A DNA stretch of 64,000 nucleotides from Actinomyces graevenitzii C83 (GTDB lineage Bacteria > Actinomycetota > Actinomycetes > Actinomycetales > Actinomycetaceae). The notes beneath the pieces are model-generated. The model was not told the origin of the DNA, did no database searches, and saw only the letters and a program-made list of their open reading frames with translations. Shown here piece by piece: positions 37,079 through 45,999 of this stretch. Position 1 is the stretch's first letter. Every line of letters begins with the position of its first letter. The position numbers and the translations under genes were made by a program. The DNA lies in the NCBI RefSeq assembly GCF_000239695.1, contig NZ_JH470338.1, positions 1,201,830 to 1,265,829 on the forward strand. The letters run 5' to 3'.

Positions 37079-37744
37079 ATGCCCCAGGTGAACCATCAAG
37101 ACTCCACACTCGTAATCGGCCTTGGCCGCTTCGGCACCGCCGTCGCCGCCACCCTCGACCGTCTAGGACGCGAAGTGCTGGCAGTTGAGCACAACCCCAA
37201 CACCGTGCGTCAATGGTCCGGGCGCATCCCCCTAATCGAAGCCGACGCCACCGACATGGAAGCCCTAGAACAGTTAGGCGCCACCGAATTTGGCACCGCC
37301 GTAGTGGGGGTGGCCTCCTCCCTGGAAGCCTCCGTGCTAATCACCTCCAACCTGGTAGAGCTAGGCATCGGCCAGATTTGGGCCAAAGCCATCAGCGCCA
37401 CGCACGGGCGTATTTTGCACCGCATCGGCGCCAACCACGTGGTCTACCCCGAATACGACGCCGGCCAGCGCGCCGCCCACCTAGTGTCTGGGCGCATGCT
37501 GGACTACATCGAAATGGAAAAGAACGGCTTTTCCATCATCAAGATGCGTCCGCCGCACGAGCTGCACGGCTTCACTATCGGCCAGTCCAAGGTGCGCTCA
37601 CGCTACGGGGTAAACATCATTGGTTTGATGAGCCCCGGTGAGCATTTTGAATACGCTACCCCGCAAACCATGGTGGGCGCTGAGGATATTTTGGTGGTAG
37701 GTGGCGACGCTAACCTACTAGAGCACTTCGCTAACCGTCCCTGA
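37079..37744 (+). CDS. trkA: TrkA/KtrA-family potassium channel regulator
   Basis: 221 residues. RCK N-domain with Rossmann motif VIGLGRFGTAVAATL and acidic strand end VEHN for nucleotide binding, then an RCK C-domain (about 140-221, LHGFTIGQSKVRSRYG). A single-unit KtrA-type protein, half the length of E. coli TrkA. Gates the TrkH pore in response to NAD(H)/ATP/c-di-AMP in relatives. Same strand and directly after trkH. Confidence 0.93.
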   Translation: MPQVNHQDSTLVIGLGRFGTAVAATLDRLGREVLAVEHNPNTVRQWSGRIPLIEADATDMEALEQLGATEFGTAVVGVASSLEASVLITSNLVELGIGQIWAKAISATHGRILHRIGANHVVYPEYDAGQRAAHLVSGRMLDYIEMEKNGFSIIKMRPPHELHGFTIGQSKVRSRYGVNIIGLMSPGEHFEYATPQTMVGAEDILVVGGDANLLEHFANRP

Positions 37745-37891
37745 GCAGGGATTTTCTGAGCGCTAGCAAGCGCAAACGCATTGCCTGCGCCCGCGCAGCC
37801 ACCTGCACGGGCGTGCGCAAACGTATTCACAAACTGCCCACATTGCCGTCTTTTCCCCGTCTTTGCAGCCCAGCGAGCAAAATTCTGAACT

Positions 37892-37907
37892 GTGATCCAT
37901 AGATCAC
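37892..37907. promoter_or_regulatory. Candidate operator of the GpsA-like/AraM/AraB/AraD operon
   Basis: GTGATC (37892-37897) and GATCAC (37902-37907) are perfect inverted arms with a 4-base centre, 28 bases before the first gene of the operon. It resembles a CRP/GlxR site but the centre is two bases too long, so a sugar-responsive GntR/LacI/DeoR-type repressor is equally likely. Confidence 0.45.
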
Positions 37908-37935
37908 TAGCTACACAATGGGGTTTGGAGTTTGC

Positions 37936-38997
37936 ATGAGCACGGTTGCAATTCTCGGGGCAGGAATTATGGCCTCGGCACTGACTTTCCCGGTGACTGA
38001 CAATGGACACCAGGTGAATCTGGTAGGCACCCACCTAGACCGAGACATTATTGACTCTATTCAGCGCACCGGCATCCACCCGGAGCTGGGCCTGAAAATG
38101 CCTGAGAATGTAACCGCTTTCCAGCTAGAAGAGGCTGAGGCCGCTTTTGCTGACGCAGATGTGGCCATGAGCGGCGTTAACTCTTTCGGGGTTGACTGGG
38201 CCGGGGCGCACCTAGCCACGCTACTAAAGCCGGGTATGAAAGTCCTATCCATCACCAAGGGTATGCAGGCTGATGAGAACGGCAAGCTGACCATGTTCCC
38301 TGACGTGCTGCGCGCAGCCGTTGGTGAGCCCCTAGCCAGCCAGGTGACCTGGTCAGCAATTGTGGGCCCCTCGATCGCCGGTGAGCTGGCGGTAGGCCAC
38401 GACACCTGCGTGGTGTTCTGTGGTGAGGACCAGGCCAGCCTGGATGAACTGCAGCAAATGTGGACCACCGACTACTACCACATCTGGACTTCCACGGACT
38501 TCATTGGTCATGAGGTAGGCGCTGCCACCAAGAACATTTACGCTTTTGCCGCTGGTTTTGCTGACGGTCTGCTAGCCAAGGCCGGCAAGGAAAACGACCG
38601 TTACCGCATGTACAACTATGGGGCGGCCATCTTCGCCCAGGGGCAAACTGAGCTCACCCAGTTCATTGAGTTGCTGGGCGGCGATGTAGCCACCGCTAAG
38701 GGCCTAGGCGGCGTCGGCGACATGTTCGTCACCTCTATGGGTGGGCGTAATGTACGCGCCGGCAAGTTCGTGGGCCAAGGCATCCCCTTCTCTGAGGTGC
38801 GCGACACCCACATGAAGGGGGTAACCATGGAGGGTGTGGCCGCTATTCGCGTGATTGGTGGGGCCCTGGCACCGCTGACTGAACGTGGGGTTATCAGTGA
38901 AGATGACTTCCCGCTGCTGCGTGCGCTACACGCCATCATTGTCGACGACGCCCCGCTGGAGATCCCCTGGGACAAGTTCTTTGGTGGTCGCCGCTAA
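37936..38997 (+). CDS. GpsA-like NAD(P)-dependent polyol-phosphate dehydrogenase
   Basis: 353 residues from ATG 37936 (GGAG seven bases upstream). N-terminal Rossmann domain (VAILGAGIMASALTFPVTDN) and C-terminal helical domain of sn-glycerol-3-phosphate dehydrogenase: KGMQ, GPSIAGELA (catalytic-Lys region), AATKNIYAFAAG, and GRNVRAGKFVGQG. It differs from housekeeping GpsA in the GAGIMAS loop and is tied to a ribulokinase operon, so it may oxidise or reduce a pentitol or other polyol phosphate rather than supply lipid glycerol phosphate (inference). Confidence 0.8.
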   Translation: MSTVAILGAGIMASALTFPVTDNGHQVNLVGTHLDRDIIDSIQRTGIHPELGLKMPENVTAFQLEEAEAAFADADVAMSGVNSFGVDWAGAHLATLLKPGMKVLSITKGMQADENGKLTMFPDVLRAAVGEPLASQVTWSAIVGPSIAGELAVGHDTCVVFCGEDQASLDELQQMWTTDYYHIWTSTDFIGHEVGAATKNIYAFAAGFADGLLAKAGKENDRYRMYNYGAAIFAQGQTELTQFIELLGGDVATAKGLGGVGDMFVTSMGGRNVRAGKFVGQGIPFSEVRDTHMKGVTMEGVAAIRVIGGALAPLTERGVISEDDFPLLRALHAIIVDDAPLEIPWDKFFGGRR

Positions 38998-39026
38998 GGC
39001 ACGCGGGGGTCTAACCAAAAAATTTT

Positions 39027-39058
39027 GGTGGCCGCCACTTAGAAAGTTGGCGGCCACC
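39027..39058 (+). terminator. Intergenic GC-rich hairpin
   Basis: GGTGGCCGCCA (39027-39037) and TGGCGGCCACC (39048-39058) form a perfect 11-bp stem with a 10-base loop. No U-run follows on the plus strand, so it is more likely a stability or partial-termination element that changes the ratio between the first and later operon genes. Confidence 0.5.
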
Positions 39059-39115
39059 GCCACAATCTGCACACTTACCGCATTTAACTAGTTAACTTTC
39101 GAAGGAGAAAAGTCA

Positions 39116-40549
39116 ATGACTGATTTAGCGGCCCTCTTGGATGAGGCACTCAAAGACGCCACCGACACCAAGGCCGTGGCTTTCGGGCGCGGCGCCGTGC
39201 ACCGCACCGGTGAAGTATTCGCCTCCACTTTCCCCGGCAAACGCGCCGTGGTGGTGGGCGATGACAACACCTTTAACGCAGTAGGTGCCACCACCGCCGC
39301 CGGTGAGCCGGTAGCAGCTGGCCCCGCCGTCGTCGCCTCCCTAAAGCAAGCGGGCGTGGAGCTGGAAGAAAACATTATTTTCCCCGGCACCCCCACCCTC
39401 TACGGCGGCTACGACAATGTGGAAATTATCCGCGAAAAGCTACGCGGCCTAGACGCTATTGCCGTTGTAGTGGGCTCGGGCGTGCTCAACGACCTAACCA
39501 AGCTAGCCAGTGGCGAGCTGGGGCGACCCTACATGGTGGTATGCACCGCCGCCTCTATGGACGGCTACGCCTCCTTTGGCGCCTCCATCTCTAAGGACGG
39601 CTTCAAGATCACCCGCAACTGCCCCGCACCCGCCGCCGTCGTAGCTGACCTGGACGTTATGGCCGCCGCCCCCAAGCGCCTAGTGGCCACCGGCGTGGGC
39701 GACCTGATCGAGAAGATCCCCGCCGGTGAGGACTGGATCATTGCCGACATGCTCGGTGTAGAAGCCATCAACCACCAGGTGTGGCCGCTAGTGCAGGGGC
39801 CGCTGCGTGAAGCTATCAGCCAGCCTGCCCAGCTGCGTGCCGGCGACGCCGACGCCACCGCCGGCCTGGCTGCCGGGCTGCTAATGAGTGGCCTAGCCAT
39901 GCAGGCCGCCCAGTCCTCCCGCCCCGCCTCGGGTGCCGGACACCAGTTCTCTCACCTGTGGGAAATGGAAGGTCACGGCCTGGACTGGGAGCCGCCGCTG
40001 ACTCACGGTTTCAAGGTGGGCCTGGGCACGGTAGCTATCTGCGCCTTGTACGACGTCGCCCTGCGTAAAGACATCAGCGACCTCGACGTCGAAGCCCGCA
40101 TTGCCGCCTGGCCCACCCGTGAAGGTATGGAAGCCCACGTGCGTCAGTGGAACCAAAGCGCTCCCAGCGGCCTGCTTGAGGCCGCCGTGGTGCAGACCGA
40201 TGCCAAGTACCTGACCCCCGAGCAGCTCCGCGAGCGCATCCACACCCTGCAAAAGCTATGGCCGCAAATCAAGGAAACCTCCGCCAAGCAGCTGCTTAGC
40301 GCTGAGGAAATCGCCGACGTGCTTAAGACTGTAGGCGGCATCTACCACCCGGCCCAGATTGGTATCAGCCTGGAAAAGATGCGTGAGACCTACACCCGCG
40401 CCCAGATGATCCGCACCCGCTACACCATTTTGGATGTGCTGTGGGAGCTGGGCATTTTGGATGAGTGCGTAGACGAACTCTTTGCTCCTGGTGGCTACTG
40501 GGCTAGCGCGCCCGTGCCCACCGACCGCGTCAGCGGTGCTGAAGACTGA
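39116..40549 (+). CDS. AraM-like sn-glycerol-1-phosphate-type dehydrogenase
   Basis: 477 residues, AAGGAGA before ATG 39116. Fe-ADH/G1PDH fold: VVGSGVLNDLTKLAS (nucleotide loop), TAASMDGYASFGAS, and metal-binding His in SGAGHQFSHLWEMEG and PLTHGFKVGLG. B. subtilis AraM, located in the ara operon, is a sn-glycerol-1-phosphate dehydrogenase; this protein is about 80 residues longer. Its place between a GpsA-like enzyme and AraB suggests a polyol-phosphate substrate; the exact one is not known. Confidence 0.85.
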   Translation: MTDLAALLDEALKDATDTKAVAFGRGAVHRTGEVFASTFPGKRAVVVGDDNTFNAVGATTAAGEPVAAGPAVVASLKQAGVELEENIIFPGTPTLYGGYDNVEIIREKLRGLDAIAVVVGSGVLNDLTKLASGELGRPYMVVCTAASMDGYASFGASISKDGFKITRNCPAPAAVVADLDVMAAAPKRLVATGVGDLIEKIPAGEDWIIADMLGVEAINHQVWPLVQGPLREAISQPAQLRAGDADATAGLAAGLLMSGLAMQAAQSSRPASGAGHQFSHLWEMEGHGLDWEPPLTHGFKVGLGTVAICALYDVALRKDISDLDVEARIAAWPTREGMEAHVRQWNQSAPSGLLEAAVVQTDAKYLTPEQLRERIHTLQKLWPQIKETSAKQLLSAEEIADVLKTVGGIYHPAQIGISLEKMRETYTRAQMIRTRYTILDVLWELGILDECVDELFAPGGYWASAPVPTDRVSGAED

Positions 40550-40579
40550 AAGCGCAAGCCCCTAGTACAAGGAAGTAAT

Positions 40580-42271
40580 ATGGAAGAGACTTACGTTCTA
40601 GGTATTGACTTTGGCACGCTATCTGGGCGTGCAGCGATTGTGCGCGTGGCTGACGGTTTAGAAAAGGCCGCTGCTGTCTACGAGTACCCCAACGCCGTCA
40701 TGGATGACGTGCTCAGCGTGGCTGACGGCCAGAAGTTGCCGGCTGACTTTGCCCTGCAAAACCCGCGCGACTACATTGAGGTGTTAAAGCACGCCGTACC
40801 TGAGGCCATCGCTAAGTCCATGGTGGACCCGGCCCAGATCAAGGGTATTGGTATTGACTTCACCTCCGCCACGGTAATTGCCGCTAAGGAGGACGGCACC
40901 CCGCTGTGTGACCTGGCTAAGTTCACCAACAACCCGCATGCCTACGTCAAGCTGTGGAAGCACCACGGCGCCCAGGAGCAGGCTGACCGCATTGTGTCCC
41001 TGGCTAAGGAGCGCGGCGAGTCTTGGCTGGCCCGCTATGGTGGCATCTTGTCTGCAGAGATGCTGCTGCCCAAGGTGCTGGAAACCTACGAGAAGGCCCC
41101 CGAGGTTTACGCAGATACTGACGTGTTTGTGGACGCTTTGGACTGGATCGTGTGGCGTATGACCGGCAACCTGGTTTACTCCGCTGGTGACTCTGGTTAC
41201 AAGCGTAACTTCCAGGACGGCGCCTACCCCTGCGAGGAGTTCTTGGAGCTGCTCTCGCCTGGTTTTGGCAAGGTATTTAGCGAAAAGATGCCCGGGCAGG
41301 TGTTGGCGCTAGGTGCTGAGGCCGGTAAGCTTACCGCCCACGCCGCCGCCTGGATGGGCTTGGAGCCTGGTATTAGCGTGGCTACCGGTAACATTGACGC
41401 CCACGTAACCGCTGCGGCTGTGCAGGCTGTGGAGCCGGGGCAGCTAACCGCTATTTTGGGTACTTCTGCTTGCTACATTGTCTCTGGGCCGCAGTTCCGT
41501 GAGGTTCCGGGCATGTTTGGGTGCGTCGACGGCGGCGTGGTGGATGGGCTGTGGGGCTTTGAGGCTGGTCAGTCCAGTATGGGTGACGTGTTTGCCTGGT
41601 ACCTGGACAACGCTCTGCCCCACTCCTATGTGGTTGCCGCTGAAAAGGCCGGCATCAGCATCTTTGAGTTGCTGGCTGAAAAGGCCCGCGCCCAGGAGAT
41701 TGGTGAACACGGCCTGGTGGCTCTGGACTGGTTCAGCGGTAACCGCTCGATCCTGGTTGACTCTGAGCTTTCTGGAGCCATTTTGGGTATCACCATGACC
41801 ACCAAGCCTGAGGATATTTACCGGGCCCTGGTGGAGGCCACCTGCTTCGGGGCCCGCACCATTATCGAGTCCTTCACCAACGCCGGCGTCAAGATTGATG
41901 AGATTGTGGCTAGTGGTGGCCTGATCAAGGACCCGTTCTTTATGCAGACCTTGGCGGATATCACCTGTGTGCCGCTGAGCGTGGCCACCACCAAGCAGGG
42001 TGGAGCGCTAGGCGCTGCTGCTCACGGGGCGGTAGCTGCCGGCTTCTACCCCAGCATTAAGGAGGCTTCGCTGGCCATGGGTGGCAAGATTACGGCCGCC
42101 TACGTGCCCAACTATGACCGCACTGCCCGCTATGACGAGCTTTTCAACGAGTACCGTCAGCTGCACGACTACTTCGGTCGTGGCGAGAACGAGGTTATGC
42201 ACCGCCTTAAGGACATCCGTCGCCGCGCGGTTGAACGCAAGCGCGCTGCTGCCAAGAAGCCGCAGGAGTGA
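40580..42271 (+). CDS. araB: Ribulokinase
   Basis: 563 residues, AAGGAAG before ATG 40580. FGGY-kinase of the AraB type: N-terminal phosphate loop YVLGIDFGTLSGRAAIV, FTSATVIA, DALDWIVWRMTG, ILGTSACYIV and C-terminal ASGGLIKDPFFMQTLADI. Phosphorylates ribulose (L- and D-ribulose and some pentitols in relatives) to ribulose 5-phosphate. Ends in GTGA shared with araD, so the two are coupled. No arabinose isomerase gene (araA) is in the window. Confidence 0.93.
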   Translation: MEETYVLGIDFGTLSGRAAIVRVADGLEKAAAVYEYPNAVMDDVLSVADGQKLPADFALQNPRDYIEVLKHAVPEAIAKSMVDPAQIKGIGIDFTSATVIAAKEDGTPLCDLAKFTNNPHAYVKLWKHHGAQEQADRIVSLAKERGESWLARYGGILSAEMLLPKVLETYEKAPEVYADTDVFVDALDWIVWRMTGNLVYSAGDSGYKRNFQDGAYPCEEFLELLSPGFGKVFSEKMPGQVLALGAEAGKLTAHAAAWMGLEPGISVATGNIDAHVTAAAVQAVEPGQLTAILGTSACYIVSGPQFREVPGMFGCVDGGVVDGLWGFEAGQSSMGDVFAWYLDNALPHSYVVAAEKAGISIFELLAEKARAQEIGEHGLVALDWFSGNRSILVDSELSGAILGITMTTKPEDIYRALVEATCFGARTIIESFTNAGVKIDEIVASGGLIKDPFFMQTLADITCVPLSVATTKQGGALGAAAHGAVAAGFYPSIKEASLAMGGKITAAYVPNYDRTARYDELFNEYRQLHDYFGRGENEVMHRLKDIRRRAVERKRAAAKKPQE

Positions 42272-42963
42272 AACTCGCCGAGCTAAGCCAGTCCCAGCGC
42301 GCTCAAGTAGAGCGCACCAAGCAGGTAGTAGCCGAGCTACACGCGCTACTACCTGCCTGGGAGCTGGTGGTTTGGACTGCCGGTAACGTATCTGAACGTG
42401 TGCCGGGCACAGACCTGTTTGTGATTAAGGCTTCCGGTGTGCCCTATGAGGGTATGGAGTCTGCCCACATGGTGGTGTGTGACCTGCAAGGTCAGCTGCT
42501 TGACGACGACGCTAGTGGGCTTGCTCCCTCCTCGGATACGGCAGCTCATGCCTATGTCTACCGGCACATGCCTGAAGTTGGCGGGGTGGTGCACACCCAC
42601 TCCTCCTACGCCACGGCTTGGGCGGCAATTGGGGAGCCTATCCCCTGTTGCCTGACCATGATGGCTGATGAGTTTGGTGGTGACATTCCACTGGGCCCGC
42701 TAGCGATTATCGGCGACGATTCGATTGGGCGCGGAATTGTTGAAACCTTACGCAACTGCCATTCACCGGCGGTGTTGATGGCCAACCATGGCCCCTTCAC
42801 CGTAGGTAAGGATGGACGTAGCGCCGTAAAAGCTGCGGTAATGTGCGAAGAGGTAGCCCGCACCGCTTATCTAGCACGTACGCTAGGTGAAGTTAAGCGG
42901 ATACCTGATGACATGATCAAGCGGCTTAATGATCGCTACCAGAATGTCTACGGACAGCATTAA
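42268..42963 (+). CDS. araD: L-ribulose-5-phosphate 4-epimerase
   Basis: 231 residues, GTG 42268 overlapping the araB stop by four bases. Class II aldolase/AraD fold: TAGNVSERVPGTDLFVIKASG (phosphate site), zinc ligands in VVHTHSSYATAWA, and MANHGPFTVG. Converts L-ribulose 5-phosphate to D-xylulose 5-phosphate for the pentose phosphate pathway, so the operon's final product is clear while the entry substrate is not. Confidence 0.93.
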   Translation: MKLAELSQSQRAQVERTKQVVAELHALLPAWELVVWTAGNVSERVPGTDLFVIKASGVPYEGMESAHMVVCDLQGQLLDDDASGLAPSSDTAAHAYVYRHMPEVGGVVHTHSSYATAWAAIGEPIPCCLTMMADEFGGDIPLGPLAIIGDDSIGRGIVETLRNCHSPAVLMANHGPFTVGKDGRSAVKAAVMCEEVARTAYLARTLGEVKRIPDDMIKRLNDRYQNVYGQH

Positions 42964-42986
42964 TACAGTCATATAGTCAAAACTAT

Positions 42987-43090
42987 GACTAGTGACTATA
43001 CCTAGATAGTGTGACTAGTGAGTCCACCTAGTTCATATGACCAACGAACACGACTAGTTAGTCTGACTAGTGAACATGACTAGCGTTGGG
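42987..43090. repeat. 13-bp tandem repeats after araD
   Basis: Eight units begin at 42987, 43000, 43013, 43026, 43039, 43052, 43065 and 43078, an exact 13-base period, with consensus GACTAGT plus a variable half (ACCTAGT in two units). They fill the space between the araD stop and the terminator and contain stop codons in all frames. The remaining bases to the aminopeptidase stop (43134-43264) hold three copies of AGTTTTGGCT and no gene. Confidence 0.75.
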
Positions 43091-43133
43091 GCCGCGTATA
43101 CCGAAGTGGTATACGCGGCCCCACGTTTTATTT
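43087..43133 (+). terminator. Strong terminator of the araD operon
   Basis: A perfect 16-bp stem (43087-43102 with 43108-43123), loop GAAGT, then CGTTTTATTT. Confidence 0.92.
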
Positions 43134-43264
43134 GTCACCGTTTATTGTGCAGTTTTGGCTAACCAGTTTTGGCTGGCGTAGCCTCAGCAAACTTGGCGTA
43201 GCTTACTGCGCTGCTCTGCCAGTTTTGGCTGGCACAGTTTAGCGCGCTGCTTTGGTTGCGTGAC

Positions 43265-44551
43265 TTAGTTCTCGGCCCAGTAGGCGTGTAGAGCACGAGC
43301 CAGGTAGGGGCCGTCCTCAACACCGCACATCTCGCGGGCAGAGTGCATGGACAGCAGCGCAATACCTACGTCAACAGTGGTGATACCAAGACGTGAGGCA
43401 GTGATCGGACCAATGGTGGTGCCGCAAGGCACGGAGTTGTTGGAAACGAAATCCTGCGTGGGTACACCCGCCGCCTTGCAAGCACGCTTCCAGATAGCCC
43501 CGCCTACCGCGTCAGTGGCGTAGCGCTGACGGGCGTTAATCTTCAGCAGCGGACCGTGGTTAATAAGCGGACGCACCTGCGGGTCATGCAGCTGGCCATA
43601 GTTGGGGTGAACACTATGTCCGGCGTCGGCGCTAATGCAGCTAGAGCGAGCCAGCAGAGCCCGCTCGCCGTCGCCCACGAAGCCCATAACCGCAGCCAGG
43701 CCATGCAAAACATCCTGCAGGAAGGGGCCGCCCGCACCTGAGCGGGTGCCGCTACCAACCTCTTCATGGTCAAAGGCCACAAACACCGCAGCGTCAGTTT
43801 CTGTACCAGCCAGGTTTTCCAGGGCAACCAGGCCGGCGTGAACGCTAGAGAGGTTGTCTAGGCGCGAGCTGGCCAGGAACTCCTGGTGCAAACCAAAGAC
43901 ACTGGGGGGCTGCACCAAGTAGGTGAACACATCGTGGAAGGCTAGCTGATCAGGGCTGATACCAGCCTGCTCACACAGGTAGTTTTCAATGTCGTGGCAG
44001 CTTACCGCCTCGCCAGCCAGAGCGGTTAGCGGCAGCATGTGGGCCTGACGGTCTAGGTGCAGGTTTTCATGCGCGCTACGGTCCAGGTGGGGAGCCACCT
44101 GCGCGGTGCGGGCAATGGGGCCAGTACGCACCAGGTGGACGGCGCCGTCGTAGGTGGTCAGACGTCCCGCCAAACCAACTTCGCGGTCCAGCCAGGAGTT
44201 TTCTAGGGCACCACCATAAATTTCGGCGTTAATCATTTCCCAGCCCTCGCGCACAATCGCGCCCTGGGGCTTGAGCTTAAGCGCCGGAGAGTCAGTGTGG
44301 GCACCCACAATCCTGAAGCCAGTGCGCTCGCTAGGGGCGCTAGGCAGGCACCAGGCCGCAATGGCGCCGTCGCGAATCACATATCCGCGTGCAGGAATGG
44401 AACTATCCCAAGCCACAGTCTCATCTACGGCCTTAAAACCACGCTTTTCTAGGCGGGCGGCCACAGCCTGAGCGGCGTGGTAGCTGGTGGGAGAATCAAC
44501 AACAAACTGACTGATTGCCTGCGTATAGTCAGGCACCTCAAATCCACTCAT
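43265..44551 (-). CDS. M18-family aspartyl/general aminopeptidase
   Basis: 428 residues, normal M18 length. Metal ligands and motifs: IVGAHTDSPALKLKP, FDHEEVGSGTRSGA, CISADAGHSVHPNY, and TTIGPITASRLGITTVDVG with the last His in LLSMHSAREMCG. Cytosolic, zinc-dependent, cutting N-terminal residues in peptide turnover. Stands alone, convergent with the araD operon. Named apeB in some actinobacteria, but the specificity is not proved here. Confidence 0.94.
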   Translation of the reverse strand: MSGFEVPDYTQAISQFVVDSPTSYHAAQAVAARLEKRGFKAVDETVAWDSSIPARGYVIRDGAIAAWCLPSAPSERTGFRIVGAHTDSPALKLKPQGAIVREGWEMINAEIYGGALENSWLDREVGLAGRLTTYDGAVHLVRTGPIARTAQVAPHLDRSAHENLHLDRQAHMLPLTALAGEAVSCHDIENYLCEQAGISPDQLAFHDVFTYLVQPPSVFGLHQEFLASSRLDNLSSVHAGLVALENLAGTETDAAVFVAFDHEEVGSGTRSGAGGPFLQDVLHGLAAVMGFVGDGERALLARSSCISADAGHSVHPNYGQLHDPQVRPLINHGPLLKINARQRYATDAVGGAIWKRACKAAGVPTQDFVSNNSVPCGTTIGPITASRLGITTVDVGIALLSMHSAREMCGVEDGPYLARALHAYWAEN

Positions 44552-44655
44552 AGTTCAATTGTTGCACTTTGCGCCAAACTACCCAAAGCATTTGCGCGTC
44601 TCTCCCATGAGCGAAGCTTGCCCTGGCGCGGCAAACTTCCCTACTCAGGCCACGC

Positions 44656-44697
44656 AAAAACACCAAGGGCCGCACTCAGCGAGCGCGACCCTTTGGG
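44656..44697 (-). terminator. Terminator after the interrupted Tat-signal gene
   Basis: On the minus strand CCAAAGGG...CCCTTGG with GC-rich inner pairs forms a stem, followed by TGTTTTTGCG. It lies 36 bases after the end of the interrupted gene, suggesting that the full 279-codon unit was (or is) the transcript. Confidence 0.7.
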
Positions 44698-44732
44698 AAC
44701 CGTCGTGTAACCGACGCAGCTAGGAGCAAACC

Positions 44733-45569
44733 TTAGTGGCCGCCGGCCCTAACTACGCCAGAGAGCGGGATGTGGTTGAGGACAGGAGAGTTGTTGGCGT
44801 TAGTAATAGCGTTCTGGCTACCGGTTTCGCTCATGGTAACCACCGCACCCATAACGATCGGGAAGGAGGTTAGCGGAGTGTTGTTGGAGTGTACGTGCAG
44901 CACTGCACCAAAGTGGGCGTTGGTCTTGGCGCGCAGGTCATTCTTCTCATAGCGCCAGGTGCCAGAGAACGTGGATACATAAGGCGTCCAGTTGCCAATA
45001 TCCGCACCCAGCTTGGCCTGAACCGCCTTGGCGTGTTCGCTAAAGCGCGAGTCAGCCAGCAACCCAGCCAGGGTATTAGCCTGCGGCTTAGACCAGGAAG
45101 CGAAGTTCAGCGAGGTGGTGGGCCAGTTGATGCCATCGGTGTTGCCGGTGACCGGCTGCCAGTCGATGTTGGAGTACTCCGCAGTGTTAATCCAGAACAC
45201 CTAGTACAGACCAGTTAGGTTGGCCGGCGTACCAGCATTGGGGCTAGCCAAACCAGTGTCCTTAGTGGGATAAGTGGAGCCGTCAACGTTAGGCCAACCA
45301 ACCGGAGCGAATTCTTCATTACCGTCGGAGCCGTTGTTATAGAACCCGAAGTAATAGGCCTGATCAGCATTGATGCGCGCGTCACGTTCCTGACGGGAGT
45401 CGTAGCCATTAGGGATGTTGGCCGGGGCTCCCTGGTTCCAGCTATAGCCGGAATAGACCGGGTTTAGCTGAGAAGTATTGACGGCTGCGGCGCTAGCGCA
45501 CACCGCAATTGCTGGGGCAGCCCATACTGCTCCACGCAGCACCTGCCGACGTTCTACACCGCTAGGCAT
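44733..45569 (-). pseudogene. Tat-signal secreted protein interrupted by one in-frame TAG
   Basis: One frame of 279 codons from ATG 45569 (AGGAGA upstream) is broken only by TAG at 45201-45203, after residue 122; the rest (44733-45200) goes on in the same frame with good sequence. It begins with a twin-arginine signal (RRQVLRGAVWAAPAIAVCAS). It is paralogous to the divergent gene at 46000: shared RR-signal, YYFGF/KFYFGA, GTWRYEKNDLRAKTNAHFGA/GTWTKSADGRKLTADSPFAM. The stop aligns with a Lys codon (STKVMF) of the paralogue, so an AAG-to-TAG change is enough. Pseudogene, readthrough or sequencing error are all possible. Confidence 0.7.
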
Positions 45570-45999
45570 GTCTGTCTCCTATTTTTGACATAGATATAGT
45601 TCTGCTTAAGGGAGACCGACGACGGCGTCACACCGGTTTTGGGGGTGGGGGAGATATGACTTCCGTGGGACGGTTGGGAGGGGTACCACTAGTTTAAACC
45701 GGAGTCTAAGCAGGTGAGCACCATTGCTACGGGAATTTATCCCAAAACTAGGGGCTGGGCAATTAGTCCTGGCTTACTTAAGGCTGTGACCAGCACGTCA
45801 ACAGGTAGGTCCTATAAGGGCGCTTAGTGCATTTTGCTGTAACTCTGGGGCTTTACGAGGGGGTGATTTGACGGGGCAACAATCTCAAAAGACTTAGATC
45901 ACATAGCCTTCAAGTAGTTAACCATGTAGAGTTTCATCCCAGTCCCTTGGATGTAATCTGTACATATCCTCCCCTACCCATTAAAGGATTTCTCTGATA
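45570..45999. other. Divergent intergenic region between the two Tat-signal paralogues
   Basis: 430 bases with no supported gene. It must contain both promoters, but I could not pick convincing -35/-10 pairs. A G-rich patch (GGTTTTGGGGGTGGGGG, near 45635) lies close to the minus-strand start. Nothing else recognised. Confidence 0.6.

Noticed and set aside
37891..37908. CRP/GlxR binding site
   Set aside because: Half-sites are right but the spacer is two bases longer than the CRP consensus, so only a generic operator is claimed.
42987..43090. CRISPR array
   Set aside because: Units are 13 bp, degenerate and without spacers; no cas gene is present.
45900..45990. Specific promoter for the intact Tat-signal gene
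   Set aside because: Possible boxes have wrong spacing; no pair was convincing.
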